64,000 nucleotides of DNA from Streptococcus salivarius. GTDB taxonomy: Bacteria > Bacillota > Bacilli > Lactobacillales > Streptococcaceae. Numbering within the stretch: position 1 is the first letter of the stretch; each line of letters starts with the position of its first letter. Made by a program: the position numbers and the translations under genes. The notes beneath the pieces were generated by a model. The model was not told where the DNA came from, ran no database searches, and saw only the letters and a list, made by a program, of their open reading frames with translations. Location of the stretch: positions 710,001 through 774,000 of the forward strand of contig NZ_CP009913.1 of the NCBI RefSeq assembly GCF_000785515.1, in the 5' to 3' direction. Positions 63,169 through 64,000 of this stretch are shown here, piece by piece.

Positions 63169-63432
63169 ATGTCAAATCGTTTTTATAAGACACGAAAAAA
63201 TAGACTCGTCGCCGGTGTTGTTGCAGGTTTGGCAGATAAGTTTGGTTGGGACCTAGCTTTGGCTCGTATCTTGGCTATCATTCTCATGGTTTCAACACAG
63301 TTTGGAATCTTTCTATACTTGGTTTTAGCCTTTCTCCTTCCTTACAAAGAAGATATTTATCCCGAAATCAAACTTAAGGACGGAAGAAAACGCAAAAACG
63401 CTGAACCTGTAGAAGACGAGTGGAATTGGTAA
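63169..63432 (+). CDS. PspC-domain protein
   Basis: An 87-aa protein with one PspC domain: NRLVAGVVAGLADKFGWDLALARILAIILMVSTQFG places the membrane helix at about 40-65, then a charged cytoplasmic tail. PspC proteins sense envelope stress in other bacteria; the streptococcal role is unclear. It lies upstream of hprK as in other streptococci. TGATGGGAGAAGAAG provides the ribosome-binding site. Confidence 0.88.
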   Translation: MSNRFYKTRKNRLVAGVVAGLADKFGWDLALARILAIILMVSTQFGIFLYLVLAFLLPYKEDIYPEIKLKDGRKRKNAEPVEDEWNW

Positions 63433-63447
63433 GTAACTGTTAAAAGA

Positions 63448-63490
63448 CATTGACCTGCGATTGGCCTTGGTGCTAGTCACAGGTCTTTTT
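63448..63490 (+). terminator. Terminator between pspC and hprK
   Basis: GACCTG and CAGGTC (63452-63484 region) enclose a large loop with smaller pairings and are followed by six T. Confidence 0.6.
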
Positions 63491-63559
63491 TGCTTTGAGA
63501 ACCGCATTGAATACCTTTTTATGATACAATGAAACTAGTAACTAATCGGAGGAAATAAC

Positions 63560-64000
63560 ATGACAGTAACTGTTAAAATGCTGGTTGATAGGCTTAAGCT
63601 TAAGGTTGTCTATGGGAACGAAAAACTTTTGTCAAAACCAATAACAACAGCTGATATCTCTCGTCCTGGTTTAGAAATGACGGGGTATTTTGACTATTAT
63701 TCACCTGAACGACTTCAGTTGGTTGGGATGAAGGAGTGGTCCTACCTTAAAACCATGACTGATTACAACCGTTATTCTGTTTTTGCGAATATGTTTAAAG
63801 CGGAAACTCCAGCTGTTATCGTGGCGCGTGGTCTTGAGATTCCGGAAGAGATGCTTCGAGCTGCTAAGGAAAATGGTGTAGCAGTTCTTCAAGGACGAAA
63901 CGGCACATCGTCGCTTTCAGGTGACATGTCTTGGTATCTTAACTCGCAATTAGCTGAACGAACTAGTGTCCATGGTGTTTTGGTAGATATCTACGGGATG
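63560..64000 (+). CDS. hprK: HPr kinase/phosphorylase (partial, 3' end beyond window)
   Basis: The first 147 residues of HprK, which phosphorylates HPr at Ser46 to give the co-regulator of CcpA. The N-terminal domain is complete: [43 protein letters not shown] and the segment [16 protein letters not shown]-type near the end ([15 protein letters not shown]). The P-loop (usually near residue 150) is just beyond the right edge. ATG 63560 has CGGAGGAAATAA before it. The product would feed the CcpA sites seen upstream of two operons in this window. Confidence 0.95.
   Translation, partial: MTVTVKMLVDRLKLKVVYGNEKLLSKPITTADISRPGLEMTGYFDYYSPERLQLVGMKEWSYLKTMTDYNRYSVFANMFKAETPAVIVARGLEIPEEMLRAAKENGVAVLQGRNGTSSLSGDMSWYLNSQLAERTSVHGVLVDIYGM

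Overview
The window looks like a chromosome segment of a low-GC streptococcus of the salivarius group (S. salivarius, S. thermophilus or S. vestibularis). This rests on protein character and gene order: a type I lipoteichoic acid synthase, a compact aro/tyrA/pheA operon closed by a LytR-CpsA-Psr gene, a Gls24/Asp23 envelope-stress cluster, an acetoin/pyruvate-type dehydrogenase operon, and tex-sprT-pspC-hprK. Species cannot be fixed from sequence reading alone. No rRNA, tRNA or CRISPR array was seen.

Layout. 1-2.8 kb is the lysis end of a prophage: tail-fibre C-terminus, a small coiled-coil protein, and a CHAP + GH25 endolysin with an in-frame internal start. Two tiny promoter-hairpin-polyT units, a phage ORF with a nonsense codon and a 60-aa phage protein follow. 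A truncated 3' gene remnant (2.80-2.95 kb) probably marks the chromosomal junction. 3.1-5.6 kb carries ltaS and a 61-aa ORF on the minus strand. 5.8-17.4 kb is the shikimate/aromatic amino acid operon (rlmI-like, aroD, aroE, aroB, aroC, tyrA, ylbF, a 2-hydroxyacid dehydrogenase, aroA, aroK, pheA, LCP). 17.4-20 kb is a minus-strand group of TDT transporter, acyl-CoA-dehydrogenase-like flavoprotein and AhpD-like protein.

20.2-25.6 kb is rlmD followed by an accessory island. The 3' end of rlmD reappears downstream as degraded copies that separate small AT-rich cargo genes (TfoX-N, VOC, AraC/GyrI, GNAT, an unknown). I read this as accretion of elements at one attachment site. 25.8-34.5 kb holds an XRE/CPBP pair, a hydrolase, an MFS exporter, DegV, TetR, CutC, DUF4300 and a second CPBP protein. 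34.6-38.1 kb is a ferric-siderophore-type ABC system with a cytoplasmic esterase; its ATPase gene carries a one-base shift in an A8 run. 38.4-43.5 kb has a lipid kinase, a DUF389 protein and the Gls24 operon behind two cre-like sites. 44.0-48.8 kb is the E3-E1a-E1b-E2 dehydrogenase operon with cre-like sites on either side of its promoter.

49-56.4 kb is a patchwork of small genes. It includes a divergent TetR/methyltransferase pair, a CPBP gene bracketed by a duplicated gene end, and a DUF1722 + endonuclease-V-like pair. 56.6-64 kb has a SulP transporter, a DUF1980/permease operon whose probable leader contains two tandem 100-nt structured repeats, then tex, sprT, pspC and the start of hprK.

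The strongest candidates for undescribed biology are the tandem structured leader at 60.2-60.4 kb, the rlmD 3'-end accretion array, and the two phage mini-transcription units at 2.09-2.25 kb.
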